Below, piece after piece: positions 1-12,069 of a DNA stretch of 64,000 nucleotides. A program made the position numbers and the translations under genes. Numbering within the stretch: position 1 is the first letter of the stretch; each line of letters starts with the position of its first letter. The stretch is taken from the NCBI GenBank assembly GCA_029891385.1, contig CM057225.1, positions 17,040,620 to 17,104,619 on the forward strand. Direction: 5' to 3'. The DNA is from Erythroxylum novogranatense. Lineage: Eukaryota; Streptophyta; Magnoliopsida; Malpighiales; Erythroxylaceae. Below the pieces are notes generated by a model. That model made no database searches, had not been told where the DNA came from, and worked only from the letters and a program-made list of their open reading frames with translations.

Positions 1-530
1 CTCCGCATCCCTCGGCATTAGATGACCCATCGACAAACAAGCTCCAGGCGGGGAACTGCTCATCCTCCGGGCTCGGTTGGCTCATCTCTGCAATAAAGTC
101 TGCCAACACCTGCGCTTTAATGGTCGTGCGGGGCTTGTATTGTATGTCGAACTCTCCCAGTTCTACCTCCCACTTTATCAGTTGACCCGAAGTTTTGGGC
201 TTTTGAAGGCACTGCCTGAGGGGTTGATCAGTCCATACCTCAATGGTATGACTTTGGAAGTAAGGCCTCAGCTTCCTGGCTGCCATTATCAAAGAGAGGG
301 TTAGCTTCTCTATGGGCGTATATCGCGTTTCTGGCCCGGTCAACATTTTGCTGACATAGTAGATGGGATGTTGCTGGCTTCCTTCCGATCGGATAAGTAC
401 CGCGCTGATCGACCCCTCCGTAATCGCCAAGTATAAAATCAGGTTCTCCCCCTTTACCGGGCTTTGTAGAATAGGCGGGCTAGACAAATATTGTTTTAAG
501 TGTTGGAAAGCTTTCTCGCACTCATCCGGC
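1..530 (-). pseudogene. RNase H and start of second (archaeal-type) RNase H, gypsy pol
   Basis: Minus-strand translation gives the RT-to-RNase H connection with FQWPDECEKAFQHLKQYL, then ILYLAITEGSISAVLIR, YYVSKMLTGPETRYTPIEK and EVWTDQPLRQCLQKP, all familiar gypsy RNase H landmarks. At the window edge LFVDGSSNAEGCG begins the additional RNase H that Tat-type elements carry. It would degrade the RNA strand of the RNA-DNA hybrid during reverse transcription. This 530-bp stretch reads well in one frame and is among the better preserved parts of the element. It is truncated only by the window. Confidence 0.85.
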
Positions 531-1390
531 CATTGAAACTGGATCACGTTCGCTTTCCTCAGGACTTTGAAAAATGGGAGGCACTTGTCTCCTAGTCTGG
601 AAATGAACCTGCCCAGCGAAACTATCCGACCGGTCAATATCTGAACATCTTTCAAGCATTGTGGCGAATGCATCTGTATGATGGCCTCAATCTTCTCTGG
701 ATTAGCCGATTCCCACGAGTGATCATAAACCCTGTGAATTTTCCGGATGCCACCCAAACACGCATTTTTCGGGTTTAGCTTCATCTGGAATTTATTCGAG
801 GTCCGAAGACTTCTCGAGATCTTGTACATGCTCATGGACGTCTTACTTTTGACCACCATATCATCCACATAAGCTTCCACCGTTCGGCCAATCTGTTTTT
901 TAAAGACTTTTGTGACGAGCCGTTGATAGGTCGCCCCGGTATTTTTCAGGCCGAAAGGCATTACTTGGTAGCAATATGTGCCTTGGTCGATTATGAAGGC
1001 GGTCTTTCTTCGTCTTCCGAGCTCATTTGGATCGATGATGGCAGAAAGCATCCGAAGTCGAATTTCATGCCCTGAGGTGAAGTCTACTAATTGGTCGATC
1101 TTAGGCAATGGGAAGCTATCCTTTGGACACGCTTTGTTTAGGTCGGTGAAATCTATGCACATTCTCCACTTCCCGTTCTTCTTTTTTACTAAAACGACAT
1201 TGGCGAGCCATTCAGGATATTTGACCTCTAAGATCAACCCGGCCTCCAGCAACTTCGCTACTTCCTTCTCGATCACCCCCTGTCGCTCCTTACTATGTCA
1301 TCGCTTCTTTTGTCTGATCGGCTTATAGTCATGCGAATCCGAGGAGTGAGATCGATCGATCGAGAAATTCAGGCATGTCGCTCGGTACCC
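530..1390 (-). pseudogene. reverse transcriptase, gypsy pol
   Basis: The catalytic YVDDMVVKS motif is encoded on the minus strand at about 848-871, preceded by YQVMPFGLKNTGATYQRLV and VEAYVDD context (residues of the palm) and followed by MKLNPKNACLGG and SANPEKIEAI. These fix it as a Ty3/gypsy reverse transcriptase. The aspartate pair is still present, but frame shifts near 760 and 1300 separate the fingers and connection parts, so no full-length enzyme can be made. Confidence 0.88.
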
Positions 1391-1499
1391 ATGCGAAAAC
1401 CGACCTATTTTCTACCAAACAATCTGTGATTTATTTAACCAAGTCCCTCTGTAGCTCGGAACCTAGGTTTGTGAACTTAGAATGGTCGGCTTCGTCCAG

Positions 1500-1970
1500 T
1501 ACGACCCTCTACGTTTCTTCCACCGGGTTCATCCTGTCCGTCTCTTCGTGAGTTCTCACATCAAGAGAGCTCGTCAGCACTACCGCCCCATCTAATGTTT
1601 TAGTCTCTACTAAGTAACATTCCCTGGCGATTCTCTGCTGACCTCTGACAATATCGACTCCATGGGGTGTCGGGAACTTCATAACTTGGTAGTAGGTAGA
1701 AACGACTGACCTGAGGGCATTTTGAGTTGCCCGCCCGATTATTGCATTGTACGCCCATTGAAACTTTACGACCAGGAACTCAACGTCCCTTTCGTTCGAC
1801 ACGGTTTCGCGCGAACTTCACTTTCAAGTTCACCCGGCGACGGGTAGGCCGACGCCTTGTTACCCCTTTAATGGGGCCGCTCGTGGGTAGTAGTCAATCT
1901 TGGGTATCTTCATCATTTGAAGGCCTCATAATACAACAAGTCGATTGATTTGCCGTGTCAATCATCACTT
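1500..1970 (-). pseudogene. aspartic protease region, gypsy pol
   Basis: The minus-strand stretch FLVVKFQWAYNAIIGRATQN followed by ALRSVVSTYYQVMKFPTPHG is the standard end of the Tat-type protease domain and its linker to reverse transcriptase. Upstream, VKQVMIDTANQST occupies the position of the active site usually written as DTGSS. The catalytic glycine appears changed to alanine and the flanking segment contains a stop, so the protease is inactive. Confidence 0.7.
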
Positions 1971-2394
1971 GTTTTACCTCGATCCGTCCATGTTCAGTTT
2001 ACCACGAGGTGTCGTCATGAGAGCAACTTACTCCATTGAGGTCGGACTCGTCAAATGATATCATCCGTCGCTCTCCTCGGCTTTTTGATGTATGAGTCTT
2101 TGCCGACTGTTTGGCATATCTTTTCTCCTTTGTTGGTGGATCCCGGCCCATTTCCACCGAATATCATATTAATGACCCCGATCGATTGGTCGTCTTGTTG
2201 TAACGACATTTCTGTCATTTCTTTCCTCGACCGTCCTCTCTCTTCTCGTCGATTATCCGAATTCGCATTCGCCTCCCTTCGTCATTTCATCATTTCTACC
2301 TGCGGCGTCTATTATGCGGCAGACTTGTCATGCGTCGATTATCCGTCGGCAAGATTCGTCTGTGCTTCACAAATCTACCTAACCTTCCCTTTGT

Positions 2395-3259
2395 ATGAGG
2401 AATTCAATTTCTTTTTCAGCTGCCAAGAATCTTCCGTGTCATGACCGACCTCTTTGTGGAAGCGGTAATACAAATTAGATTCCATCCTTGTAGGGGTCTT
2501 CATTTTTCGAGTTCTCGGATAGTTTCCCATCCGCTCTCATTCTTGTCAACACCTCTTCATATCGCTTTGTTTAGTGGGGTGAACTCTGTCGATATCCCTG
2601 CCGATTCTGTCGGTCTTCTCGATTCGTTGGCTTTTTTGCCTGCTTAATGAATTGCCATACTGTCATTCGGTGAGCGATCATCCGATTCGACGTCTCGTAT
2701 TTTCAGCACTTCTTCGTGAATATACCTATCCGCCCTGTTTCTTATTTCCTGAACGGATCGGGGTTGATCGAGGGCTAGTGACTTCTTAAACTCCTCGTCC
2801 CTCGTATTGGTCATGAGAGCGGCCAGCATGGACGAGCAGGTGAGGTCGGGCACCTCGACCGCTTCGTTATTGAATCGAGTGATGAACTCCGCAAACTCGT
2901 TTCTTCCTTGAGTAAGTTGCATCACCTCCAGAGTGTGTCTTTGCGGCGCTTACTAGTGGCGAATCGGTTCAGAATAACAACTGAAATCTTGAAGCATGTG
3001 ATACAGCTCGGGGCAAGCTGTTGAACCATCGCCGAGCTCACTCTTGGAAGGCCGTGCAGAAAGCCTTACATTGGATAGCGTCCGGAACACAATGTAGATT
3101 TATCATGGACTGGAAGTGCTGCAGATAATCCAGGGGGTCGGTCTTCCCAGTGTATTTCTCGGGGGTCGGTATTTTTGTCTTGGGTCTTGAGAGGTCATCA
3201 AGATTTGGGGTGAAGGAAGAGTCAGATCGCGCCATTAGGCGTCCGGACGAAAGCTTCAT
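2395..3259 (-). pseudogene. gag remnant, gypsy retrotransposon
   Basis: Three minus-strand blocks belong to one gag. One is FTPNLDDLSRPKTKIPTPEKYTGKTDPLDYLQ-type capsid N-terminus (3038-3259). The second, at 2644-2925, carries QGRNEFAEFITRFNNEAVEV and the following DQPRSVQEIRNRADRYIHEE. The third is a nucleocapsid-like YCRFHKEVGHDTEDSWQLKK near 2400-2470. Gag would package the RNA into virus-like particles. Frameshifts between 2925 and 3038 and after 2644 break it. Confidence 0.75.
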
Positions 3260-3718
3260 AGCGCGTTAACCCGATCATCCACGATTTTTCTAGGGCTTGG
3301 ATGGGCGATGATTGGTTGTTAAGCTTATTTGTGGGCGGTGGCCGTATGAGACGGAGGTCATTGTGTCGGTTGAGGCTGCAGGATCTGGCGAATCACCGAT
3401 TCATTGCCTCCTCTCTCATTTTAAGGTCGGTGGTGTCGTGGACGGAGGAGGATCTGCGCCTAACAGGTCTTTGGAGATTCGGCACGATTGAGTGCAACGT
3501 TATCCTCTAAGGCCACGCTCTATTCTTCTTGTTCTAAGGTTTGAAATTGCATTAATCGTTAGGATTAGAGGATTAGTGCGGAGACATGTGGTGTGGTGCA
3601 AGCAAAGTCGTGAAAAGTGTGAGCTTATATGTTGCATCGCCTGAGCCGACATATTGCTATATCGAGATTCATCGCCATTACCGACCGATTTGTGTGTTTA
3701 GGCGTGGTGCGAAAGTGG

Positions 3719-3736
3719 GCCCCACGGTGGGCGCCA
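3719..3736 (-). other. putative primer-binding site
   Basis: On the minus strand TGGCGCCCACCGTGGGGC begins at 3736. TGGCGCC matches the 3' end (GGCGCCA) of plant tRNAs such as tRNA-Asp, and this sequence is the usual start of the internal region in plant Tat-type elements. It sits just upstream of gag in the right orientation. The precise tRNA was not determined. Confidence 0.6.
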
Positions 3737-3737
3737 C

Positions 3738-4450
3738 TTGCTTCTGCCAGATTCTGGCAGGACGGAACGTTGCCGTTGTGCTCCATATGATTGACTGTCT
3801 TCTGTGGTGAATTCGGTGTGAAGATACCTGCAAAACAAGGAAGCATTGACGGGAGTTGTGTCCCGATTAGCCCCTCCGACGCTTAAGTCAGTTTTTTGGT
3901 GAGGTGAGGTGAGGTGAGGTTGATAAGCAGAAAGCTAGGTTAATGATTGTGCGTATCTCTATTATGAAAATAATACCTTTTATATGATTTTTCAGTTAGG
4001 TTTTGTTCTTCACGTGATCTGCATTGGGAGATGTTCTTCACTTGTTGGTAATGGATGTATAAGTCGGTTCAATTAAGCGATAAATGTGAATCAAACCGAT
4101 CGACTCATGGGATTAAACTCGGGTCCAATATAACCGACCCAACTAGATGCGATAGTTACGAAGTGGAAATTGCGAGCCAAAACGCAAAATAAATTATTGC
4201 CTCTGAAGTCTGATGTGCCTAAGGAGTAAGGATAGGTATAAATCTTTACGGCCAGTCTGGCTCTGGCTACGCGCTTCGTCATTTACTAGCTTCTGCGTCC
4301 AGTGATTTCCTTTCTCATTCACCACCTTTTTCAATCTCTATTTCGGTGAAAGTCATTAGTTATACATATATGTGTGTACACATATATTCTTTTCATATAG
4401 AAAGAGGCAGGCTATGATATGAACCGTTCATTTCTTTGCGGAGTTTTAAA
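3738..4450 (-). repeat. putative 5' LTR of the gypsy element
   Basis: The segment immediately upstream of the primer-binding site should be the 5' LTR. I see no ORF in it. The start of the LTR was not identified, because the partner LTR is outside the window. A short direct repeat of GAGGT (four units, 3900-3920) lies inside. Confidence 0.3.
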
Positions 4451-5900
4451 ATTTTATTTAAATAATCTTATTTGAAGGTTATTCTAAAGACTCAAGGCCT
4501 TCAAGACTCGTCAAAACGTCCAGTGCTTAGGTGCTTGCTTACCCATTTGGACCACCCTAAGGGCTGATCTCTTCATTTCTTGTTGTGTTTAATCATTCTT
4601 TTCTGGGTTTAAAGCATATGCTCTAAATAAACACTCCAAAATTGTACAGGCGTGAAAAACCAAGCAGTAGGCACTAGCAGTGAATTACTAATAGGAGTTA
4701 GGAAAACTAAATCACTAATGAACAAGGGGGGCGTGTGTGTGTGTCACGATTGTCGCGCCTTGCAGAAAAGAAAAGAAGTGCATCACAGGCCTAGACCTAG
4801 GAAGGAAGGAAGGAAGGAAGGAAGGAAGGGTGAGAGAGAGTGCATGTTATCAACAGTCTAATAATTCAGACACAGATACCTCACGTGGGCCCCTTTTTCT
4901 TAGGTTTAAGATTCAATACTTTGAAGCTCGCTCTGTCCAATAAAAATTTCATTGCTGACGTTTTATAGCTATAGGGTCATAGGGAAACTACGGAACTGCT
5001 GAACTGGGTTTGTCAAATGTCAACTCCTTCCGGGAATAAAGTATGTATAAGTTAATTAGTTTTATTTTCACATAAAATATAAATATATTGACAGAAGGTT
5101 GTAACACCATTTCGAGAATAAACGATTTCGTGTGGGATATAAGCTTCTAATCTTAAGTAAACTGATCATCGTTCTCAATATTTATAATATCCTGGTGCCC
5201 TGTTCGTTTCTGAGTCGAGTTAGGCAAAGTGATAGGGCAACTTTTTGTTTGTCTAACCTTTTCACTTCCGTGTTCGTGCGGTGTGGAAGCTGTAAAGCAA
5301 GTATATTTAACTTGCTTCGTATGGGTGGGCTACAGATATAGGTCTCCAGTGATGTTTCACCAATCCTTCCAACTTGCTCGTGTTCCAGGAGACAGAGAGC
5401 CAATTCCTCGAACAAATCTCATGCAATTAAAGACCAGACACAGCCTAGCAGCTAATGAGCAGGGACCTGCATATATTGTCTCTGAAAACTCGTTAACATG
5501 TTTCAGAATAAATTGCTATGGATGAGGGCTAATCAGCTACTAAAATCTACTCTTACGACACCCTCTCCTAGGCCCTGGAGTTGGTTGACACCGTACTCTG
5601 CTCTTGTGTCCACGAGAACGTTGCAGTCCTGATATAGATAAGAATACATGCAATTGAAGAATGTACCTGTGCAATTAATGGAAGGAATTGCAAGTTGGAA
5701 ACTAACAAAAACCATGCATGCTGTGTTACATTTCTTTTTATAAAGAAGATGTGACAATTCGCTTCGAGTTTGCAAATGTACTCGCCAGAGGTTGTATATT
5801 GTAATATGCTGTTCTTGGTTTCTTTTGTGCAACATCATCTAAATATCTGAGCAAGTTTGGTTTTGATTACTAAAATGAAACACGCCCAGCTCCACTCTTA
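4450..5900. other. intergenic spacer with microsatellites
   Basis: No convincing gene. It contains a (GAAG)n run at 4799-4829 and a GT run at 4731-4744. A 98-codon open frame at 5229-5525 (+) has no recognisable motif. I searched here for the left terminus of the neighbouring CACTA element and found no CACTACAAG-like sequence. Confidence 0.5.
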
Positions 5901-5910
5901 GCTTTTCTCG

Positions 5911-6240
5911 TCATCCGCAGCTCCATCTCCTCCCGACCTTTGCTATGTCCTCTGCATGTCGTCGATGTTGAGTAACCAATTGCTCCTTCAATGTGTCAAT
6001 CAGGTCTTGAGCTCGGATACATCCCGAGATGAAGATGGCGAGCGAGATCTTTTGTACTAGAAAAGGAGGAGCGCGAATAACAAGTGTTTCGATATGAGTA
6101 GAGGCGAATATTCTTCCACACGGTCCCAACCACCCACAACATCAAGATATGTCTGCGACTCATCCACGTGTTGTTCCTCCCGAGATCGTTGAATATTTTC
6201 CTGCATTTGGTCCTACAAGGAAGCAATCTTGACATTAGTA
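5911..6240 (-). pseudogene. remnant of a second CACTA transposase (Transposase_24-like?)
   Basis: Minus-strand reading, with frame changes, gives DQMQENIQRSREEQHVDES, TYLDVVGGWDR and a later coiled-coil-like stretch around DLIDTLKEQLVTQHRRH. The position downstream of Tnp2 and the TYLDVVGG-type context suggest the C-terminal part of a TnpA/Transposase_24 gene, which binds subterminal repeats. The assignment rests on short matches only. Confidence 0.35.
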
Positions 6241-6435
6241 ATTAAGGTATAATTGTAAAAACATTATTAAAATATGGTTATTTCTCTTACATTAACTTTC
6301 TACATCGAGTGTTGATGAAGTTAACACCATCATGTTTCTTTGTGTGGTGTGCACAAAAACACGCATAGGCGTAGGCTTCGTGCCCAATGACTTTTCCTAC
6401 ACGTATAACTTAATTTGTCGATGTTAAGTAAAATT

Positions 6436-6490
6436 TATAAAATTTGGCAGAGTTTCCTCTATATATGATATATCCCCCTGCTCAACAAAG
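6436..6490. other. copy of a non-coding module shared by CACTA elements
   Basis: AATTTGGCAGAGTTTCCTCT followed by a GATATATCCCCCTG-like segment resembles the better conserved module at 11072-11108, 11620-11655 and 22600-22640 (core TTTCGGCAAGATTTCCTAT, then GGACATCC). It is the most diverged of the four copies. Its function is unknown. Confidence 0.4.
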
Positions 6491-7026
6491 AAAACTTCAC
6501 ATACCATATATGGCACCAGACATGTATATCATAATGACCATGTTAAATCAAGCAAAGCAAAATAATGGTAAATATGGTGTGAGAAAGTAGATATTTACTA
6601 ATCTTTCAAGATGCTCGTAGTGGGTAATTGATCCTCCCAGATGCACCGCAAGGCTCGCACCCTCAGGCCCTCCACGTCATTGGCGAATTACGCCTCGATA
6701 TGGACATTGCCGCGGTGATGTCCAATATTGATCCAACGAGTCCAAATTTCTCTCGAAATATAACCATCGCCATCCTCTCCGATGAAATTTCGCAAATTCG
6801 CTTGATGGATCGCTCAAAGGTTCATTATCGTCACACATAATGATGCATTCATAAATGTCTCATCTTCCCGAACGCCTCATTTTCAAGACTATGCTCTCCT
6901 CTTCTATGTGAGGAGTAAAGACCTCTTGGGATAACTTTACAAACCGCTAACCAATCTACCTTATCTCGTCAGAAGCTCGGAAAGGGATGTAGCAAACTGT
7001 TTAGCTTGCACAACTAAGACGAAGGT

Positions 7027-7209
7027 TCAAATTGACGCAATCTTCGCTGGGTTATTGATTTCAACTAAATTGTATTGTCTATGCACCTTTACTCCAACAT
7101 TTGGTGTTGGGTCATACCATTCACATTTAAATATCACACATCGCTTGACTGGCAACCCAGGGTATTCAACTTCCAGTATTTCAACAATTTTTCCATAGTA
7201 ATCCATCAT
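7027..7209 (-). pseudogene. DUF4216 domain of CACTA transposase
   Basis: The minus-strand peptide contains YYGKIVEILEVEYPGLPVKR and then CVIFKCEWYDPTPNVGVKVH followed by YNLVEINN. This is the classic DUF4216 signature found at the C-terminal part of plant Tnp2 proteins. The 60-codon open frame is clean, but it is separated from the other domains by frame breaks. DUF4216 has no established biochemical role. Confidence 0.85.
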
Positions 7210-7479
7210 TTCTCCTGTATTGCAACCCCACTGCTTATTGTTGACATGTTATGTCCATGAGATTCGTATGATATTTGTATCCATTAATGAAATACACGGA
7301 TATGATTTAACCGCGTAGAGGTCCCTTGCAAGATCACAAATCATCTTGTTCTCGATTGGATTGTCTAAAGCCCGAACAAAACAATTTCGCATCGCAACGA
7401 ATTTAGTTTAATGAAACAATTAAAAAATTACTTCAAATTATAATTAAGATGAAATGTTAGGCTATACTCACGTATCTCT

Positions 7480-8410
7480 CAAACCATCGAGGGAAGTGTT
7501 TTCCAACTTCTTTATTAAGATCACCTTCCATCATACCCGGCATTATCTCCCGTAACAATGTCTCGCATAATCTAAATTATCAATGACTATTTTTAGTGAT
7601 GAAGGCATGAGACAAAAGTAAATACAGAATATTCGTGCAACTTATTGCACGAAAGGCACGAGCTCTTCAGATTCAAAACAATATAACCATGTGCAGCCTC
7701 GATCTCTTCCTCGCTTAGCATTCTTCTTATCGCATCGCCAGATGTTCGCCCGAATATGAAAAGATGGACAAGTTTCCATCGGCATGACCTCGCTCGTCCC
7801 CATCATCATTACGAGGAACTTTTCTTGCTCTTGTGTTAACATGCGGCTCAAAATAATACCCACAAAACGTACTCGCTTCCTCCACTAAATAGGCATTACA
7901 TATGGAACCTTCAACTCTAGCTTTGTTTTTAACATTTTTTCAAGTGGTGCAAATACCTCAGGAACCAAAACACTTATTATAACACATTTGTGAAGGCTTC
8001 AGCGTAAATGGATGTTGCGGTTCTTTGGTTCTACTTACCTCTCAAATGGATACATCCATCGATATTGAACCGGACCGCAAGTTTTGCCTCGTGGTAAGTG
8101 CACGTAGGTGCTCCATACAAATCGAAGAAGCTTGGAGGAAAATGCCTTCTAATTTACACAAAATTACGGAATTTCATGTTCTAGTTTTCCATTTCACCAA
8201 TGTTTATTTCAACCGAGGTTAAGCTTTTAAAAACAAACTTAACTCTGTTATAGCTTCCCATACCTTAGCAGTAACAACTCCCAAATGCAATTGGGATAAG
8301 CCTTTGCATAAATACATGACAATCATGACTTTTCATCCCAAATAATTTGTACTTTCTTAGGTCCACACACCTAGCCAAGTTCAAACATATCCATCAGAAA
8401 CTTGACACTT
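7480..8410 (-). pseudogene. DUF4218 region of CACTA transposase
   Basis: Minus-strand pieces include NLARCVDLRKYKLFGMKSHD and CHVFMQRLIPIAF (8290-8380), and further on RLCETLLREIMPGMMEGDLN and KHFPRWFERYV (7470-7580), the landmarks before and after DUF4218. The intervening 7642-7863 frame covers the segment near NLSIFSY and VPFVQ. Several frameshifts are required. It is the central-to-C-terminal part of the same Tnp2-type gene. Confidence 0.75.
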
Positions 8411-8519
8411 TTCAACCATTCACACATAAGCTCCTTTTGTCTCTGTCCAAACTGTAACATGCTTTTGGGTATTTACGGTGCGAAGATCTTTATGTAACTC
8501 ATTTCTTTTGCAAAAGAGT

Positions 8520-9800
8520 TGCAAATCACCGTGATTTTGCATTGTCTTTGTCCTCCTTCAATGTTCATTATGGTATTGAACAAGTTGTCAAATATATTTT
8601 TCTCAATGTGCATCACATCTAGATTATGATCTAATCAAATTCGCTTTCCAATATGGCAAATCCCGTAAAATGCTTCGTTTGCGCCAACCAAAGTTCGACT
8701 AATGGTTGAATTAACGTCATCGCATCAAATTTCGTCACTTTTAGCAGTTCTAATTCTTCAATTTCTTGCAAGACCTCTTCACCGGATGTTATCGGAGGAG
8801 GAGGGTTGTGAACCGTCCGATTCTTTCTAAACTTATATTTATTGCTCGAACGGATGCTCGCAGTAGAAATTTCCGTGATTGTCAAACCAACATATTTTCC
8901 TCCATTAGGCGGATAAAAAGCATCGAATCATTATGCTAATAAGGACAAGCCAACGTCCCCAATGGTGGACCATCCAGATAACATGGCAAAGGTCGGAAGT
9001 CACTAATAGTCCACATCAAAGTCTTTCTAAGCACGAAATTCGCTTTCTTAGACACATCATAAGTTTGAACACCATAGTCCCAAAGTCATTGCAATTCAGA
9101 TATCAATGGTTGTAAGAACACATCTATTTTTTGCTTCGATTTGTTGCCCGGGACAATCACCGTCAAGAACATATATGCCTCTTTCATACACATCCAAGGA
9201 GGCAAATTATAAGGAGTTATGATAATTGGCCAAGACGAATATTCTTGTCCAGATTGACCAAATGGTTGAAATCCATCCGTTGACAAACCCAACCGAACAT
9301 TTCGACTTTCAACCGCAAATTCGACATGTGTCATTAAAATGTTTCCATGCCAATGCATCGATGGATGAGTCATTACTCCATCTTCTTGTTCGTGTTCAGC
9401 ATGCCATCTCATGTGAGACGCAGTCACATCAGAAGCATATAGTCGTTGCAACCTAGGAGTGAGAGGGAAATAATACATCCGCTTCCATGGAACTAATTTC
9501 TGTTTCGTCGAACGTTTTCTGGGCTTAAACCTTGGTTGCCCACAAAATTTGCACCTCGCTCTAAGTTCATATCATCTCCCAATACAACATACATCCAATT
9601 CGGCAATGATCAATTTTTTCCACAGGCAAACCAAGACCACGGATAAGTTTCTTCATGTTGTAAAAACTATCAACCATTGTATGCTCAGCTGGCAATGATT
9701 CGTTGTACCACTCAAGAATTTGTTCGAAACTGCGATCCGAAATATGACCTTCACTCTTTATGTTCAAAATGCGAGCAATTGATGACAATCGAGTCATTGT
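8520..9800 (-). pseudogene. Tnp2 transposase domain of CACTA element
   Basis: Open minus-strand frames at 9086-9478 and 9567-9797 carry RNVRLGLSTDGFQPFGQ, WPIIITPYNLPPWMCMKEAY and MFLTVIVPGNKSKQKIDVFL, the core of the transposase tnp2 family (Pfam PF02992). NLDVMHIEKNIFDNLFNTIM at 8560-8640 is the conserved later motif. The enzyme would cut and join the element's ends. The domain is interrupted by stops and frame changes and cannot be functional, though it could be mobilised by an intact relative. Confidence 0.9.
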
Positions 9801-10149
9801 GTCACAATTTGGCCCACAACTCGATCACCGATCGTAGTAAGACGAAGAATTGTTTTGCTGTTGATTAGGTTCTTCGTCCACATTTTCCCCATTTGGCTCA
9901 CATGTATGACCGAGTCCATCGTGCACCATTTACTGTAATAATTTTCCGCCCATCACCAAATTGTCTTCCATAGCCATCTCTCCGTGATTCTCATTTACGT
10001 TCATAGACGTAGGTTCTTCAATCGTCCTAGAGGTGCTAGCAACCAAGGGTTCCCATGTCGGGTCCATCGAAATAGTTCGGCACAAACCCTTTTCTCAACA
10101 AATGCAATCGAACTTCATCAATAAACATGAAACATTTGTGCTTGCAATT

Positions 10150-10360
10150 TTACATGGACATCGATCTTTGGCCCATCCATATATGCAAGTTGCGAACATG
10201 CATAACGAATGAACGCTCTAGTCCTTCAACAAATTCGGGATTAATGAAACCATCGGCGGTTAAACGCCTATACATCCAAGATCTATCATTGAAACTCATA
10301 ATCTGGAGGATCGTTATTATACAACATCGATACCAAAATGACGATGTTATCTTAGCCACA
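10150..10360 (-). pseudogene. Transposase-associated domain at Tnp2 N-terminus
   Basis: The minus-strand frame reads MSFNDRSWMYRRLTADGFIN and then PEFVEGLERSFVMHV, matching the Transposase-associated domain (PF13963, DRSWMY signature) that starts plant Tnp2 proteins. It lies directly upstream of the Tnp2 core in the correct order. It is a fragment, with no clear start codon linkage to the 9797 frame. Confidence 0.8.
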
Positions 10361-10678
10361 TATCACAAACAAAATAATTACAGACATATGATTAAACATC
10401 CAACTATTGCCAAATACGTATTCAATCAAGATTTAATATTATGTGGATACCTATTATCATCAATTAGTTGTATATAAACAATTTCACATAAGCATATCAA
10501 ATTACGTGAAATATTACAAGTGAAAGAGATCCATTTTGCAAAACATCCAACAAATTATGGCTGAAATTAATTCAAGTCGATTAACAAATATATTAGTCAC
10601 CTTCGATGTATAAATTATATTGATACCCAATTTTAAACCATAATAAAAATTTATGCGTGCAAGACATAAATTAAATAT

Positions 10679-11778
10679 TAAGCAACATGCTATGGGAATA
10701 TCATTTGTAACACATGACTCAAGCGTTAACAATATTTACAAAAGCATAAGCACCGACCTTAATTGAAATTCAGGAAATGTTCTGACGCATTTACTTGTGC
10801 AATGCGAACGTCCACGTGCGATAAAGATGATCGAGTGCAATGCAAACCAACAATGATTCATTCATATCTTAATTGGAAATATTTTACTCAACGCACTAAA
10901 TTGTATACTCAACTTATGACAGCTTATCATCCACAAATAATTAAACCATCGGTAATACCCTAAATCATTTCCATAATTGTAAGTCACATACAACATAAGA
11001 TCAAAACTTAAAACTATTGAGCTCATGTTCTAATTTAACCATCATCTACTACGAGGATCCTATTGAAATTTCGGCAAGATTTCCTATAATTTGGACATCC
11101 CCTTATGAAATAAGGGTCCCCTGCAATAAAAACACACTTAACTCAACCAAGAATCACAACGCAAATTGGGTCTCCATACTACAAGAATGTTGTACTCGTT
11201 CACATCATGCAATACATAAATAAACGATTAAGCAACATGCTATGGGAATATCATTTGCAAGCACATGACTCAGGCGTTAACAATATTTACAAAAGCATAA
11301 GCACTGACCTTAATTGAAATTCAGGGAAATGTTCCTGACGTACGACTTGTGCAATGCAGAACGTCACGTGCGATAAAGATGATCGAGCTGCAATGCAAAC
11401 CAACAACAGATTAATTCATATCTTAATTGGAAATATTTTACTCAACGACTAAATTGTATACTCAACTTATGACAGTTATCATCCACAAATAATTAAACCA
11501 TCAGGTAATACCCTAAATCATTTCCATAATTGTAAGTCACATACAACATAAGATCAAAACTTAAAACTATTGAGCTCATGTTCTAATTTAACCATCATCT
11601 ACTACGAGGATCCTATTGAAATTTGTGACATTTCTATAATTTGGACATCCCCTTATGAAATAAGGGTCCCCCGCAATAAAAACACACTTAACTCAACCAA
11701 GAATCACAACGCAAATTGGGTCTCCATACTACAAGAATGTTGTACTGTTCACTTCATGCAATACATAAATAAACGATT
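10679..11778. repeat. 550-bp tandem duplication inside CACTA A
   Basis: Two copies, 10679-11228 and 11229-11778, both begin AAGCAACATGCTATGGGAA, and that start recurs in degraded form at 11779. They are highly similar along the whole length. The differences are dominated by one- or two-base insertions and deletions rather than substitutions. Each copy contains the non-coding module described for 11072 and 11620. The plus-strand 68- and 95-codon frames within it are by-products of the duplication. Confidence 0.9.
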
Positions 11779-12069
11779 CAAACAACATGCTATGGGAAGC
11801 TCATGTCCATTTTCATCCATGACAAAAGCATCCATGACAAAATCATATAAGCAATAATATAATATGGAACAATATCGGACGAAAACACTTATTAGCAGTC
11901 AAAAACAAGCATGGGCTAGGAGCCACACAGCAAATCATTCATGCATTATCACATTCTAATATGTACTCAAGTGGTAGCACCAGGCCGCAACACCTATAGG
12001 AACAAATCTCGGAAGAACAGGTCTCATCCAAGAGATATTTTTGTAGTGTTCTTAACATCCATAACCTGA

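Larger units (their letters stand above)
1..4450 (-). mobile_element. Ty3/gypsy LTR retrotransposon, Tat-type, 5' part
   Basis: Read on the minus strand, the order is primer-binding site (3736), gag (3259-2400), protease (~1970-1500), reverse transcriptase (~1380-530), RNase H (~530-60), then the start of a second RNase H (FVDGSSN motif, bases 1-60). That dual RNase H order is typical of the plant Tat lineage of Ty3/gypsy. All domains are broken by stops and frameshifts, so the element is dead. The rest of pol and the 3' LTR lie left of the window. The outer 5' LTR limit (about 4450) is a guess because no matching LTR is present for comparison. Confidence 0.85.

Noticed and set aside
11178..11190. 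ATACTACAAGAATG as a CACTA left terminus
   Set aside because: It lies inside the duplicated module, is repeated at 11727, has no subterminal repeats, and would exclude the transposase that lies further left.
11017..11857. Two similar plus-strand ORFs (MSSCSNLTIIYYEDPIEI..) as a small gene family
   Set aside because: They are the duplicated 550-bp module. The second copy is shifted by indels and the related segment in element B has stops in this frame.
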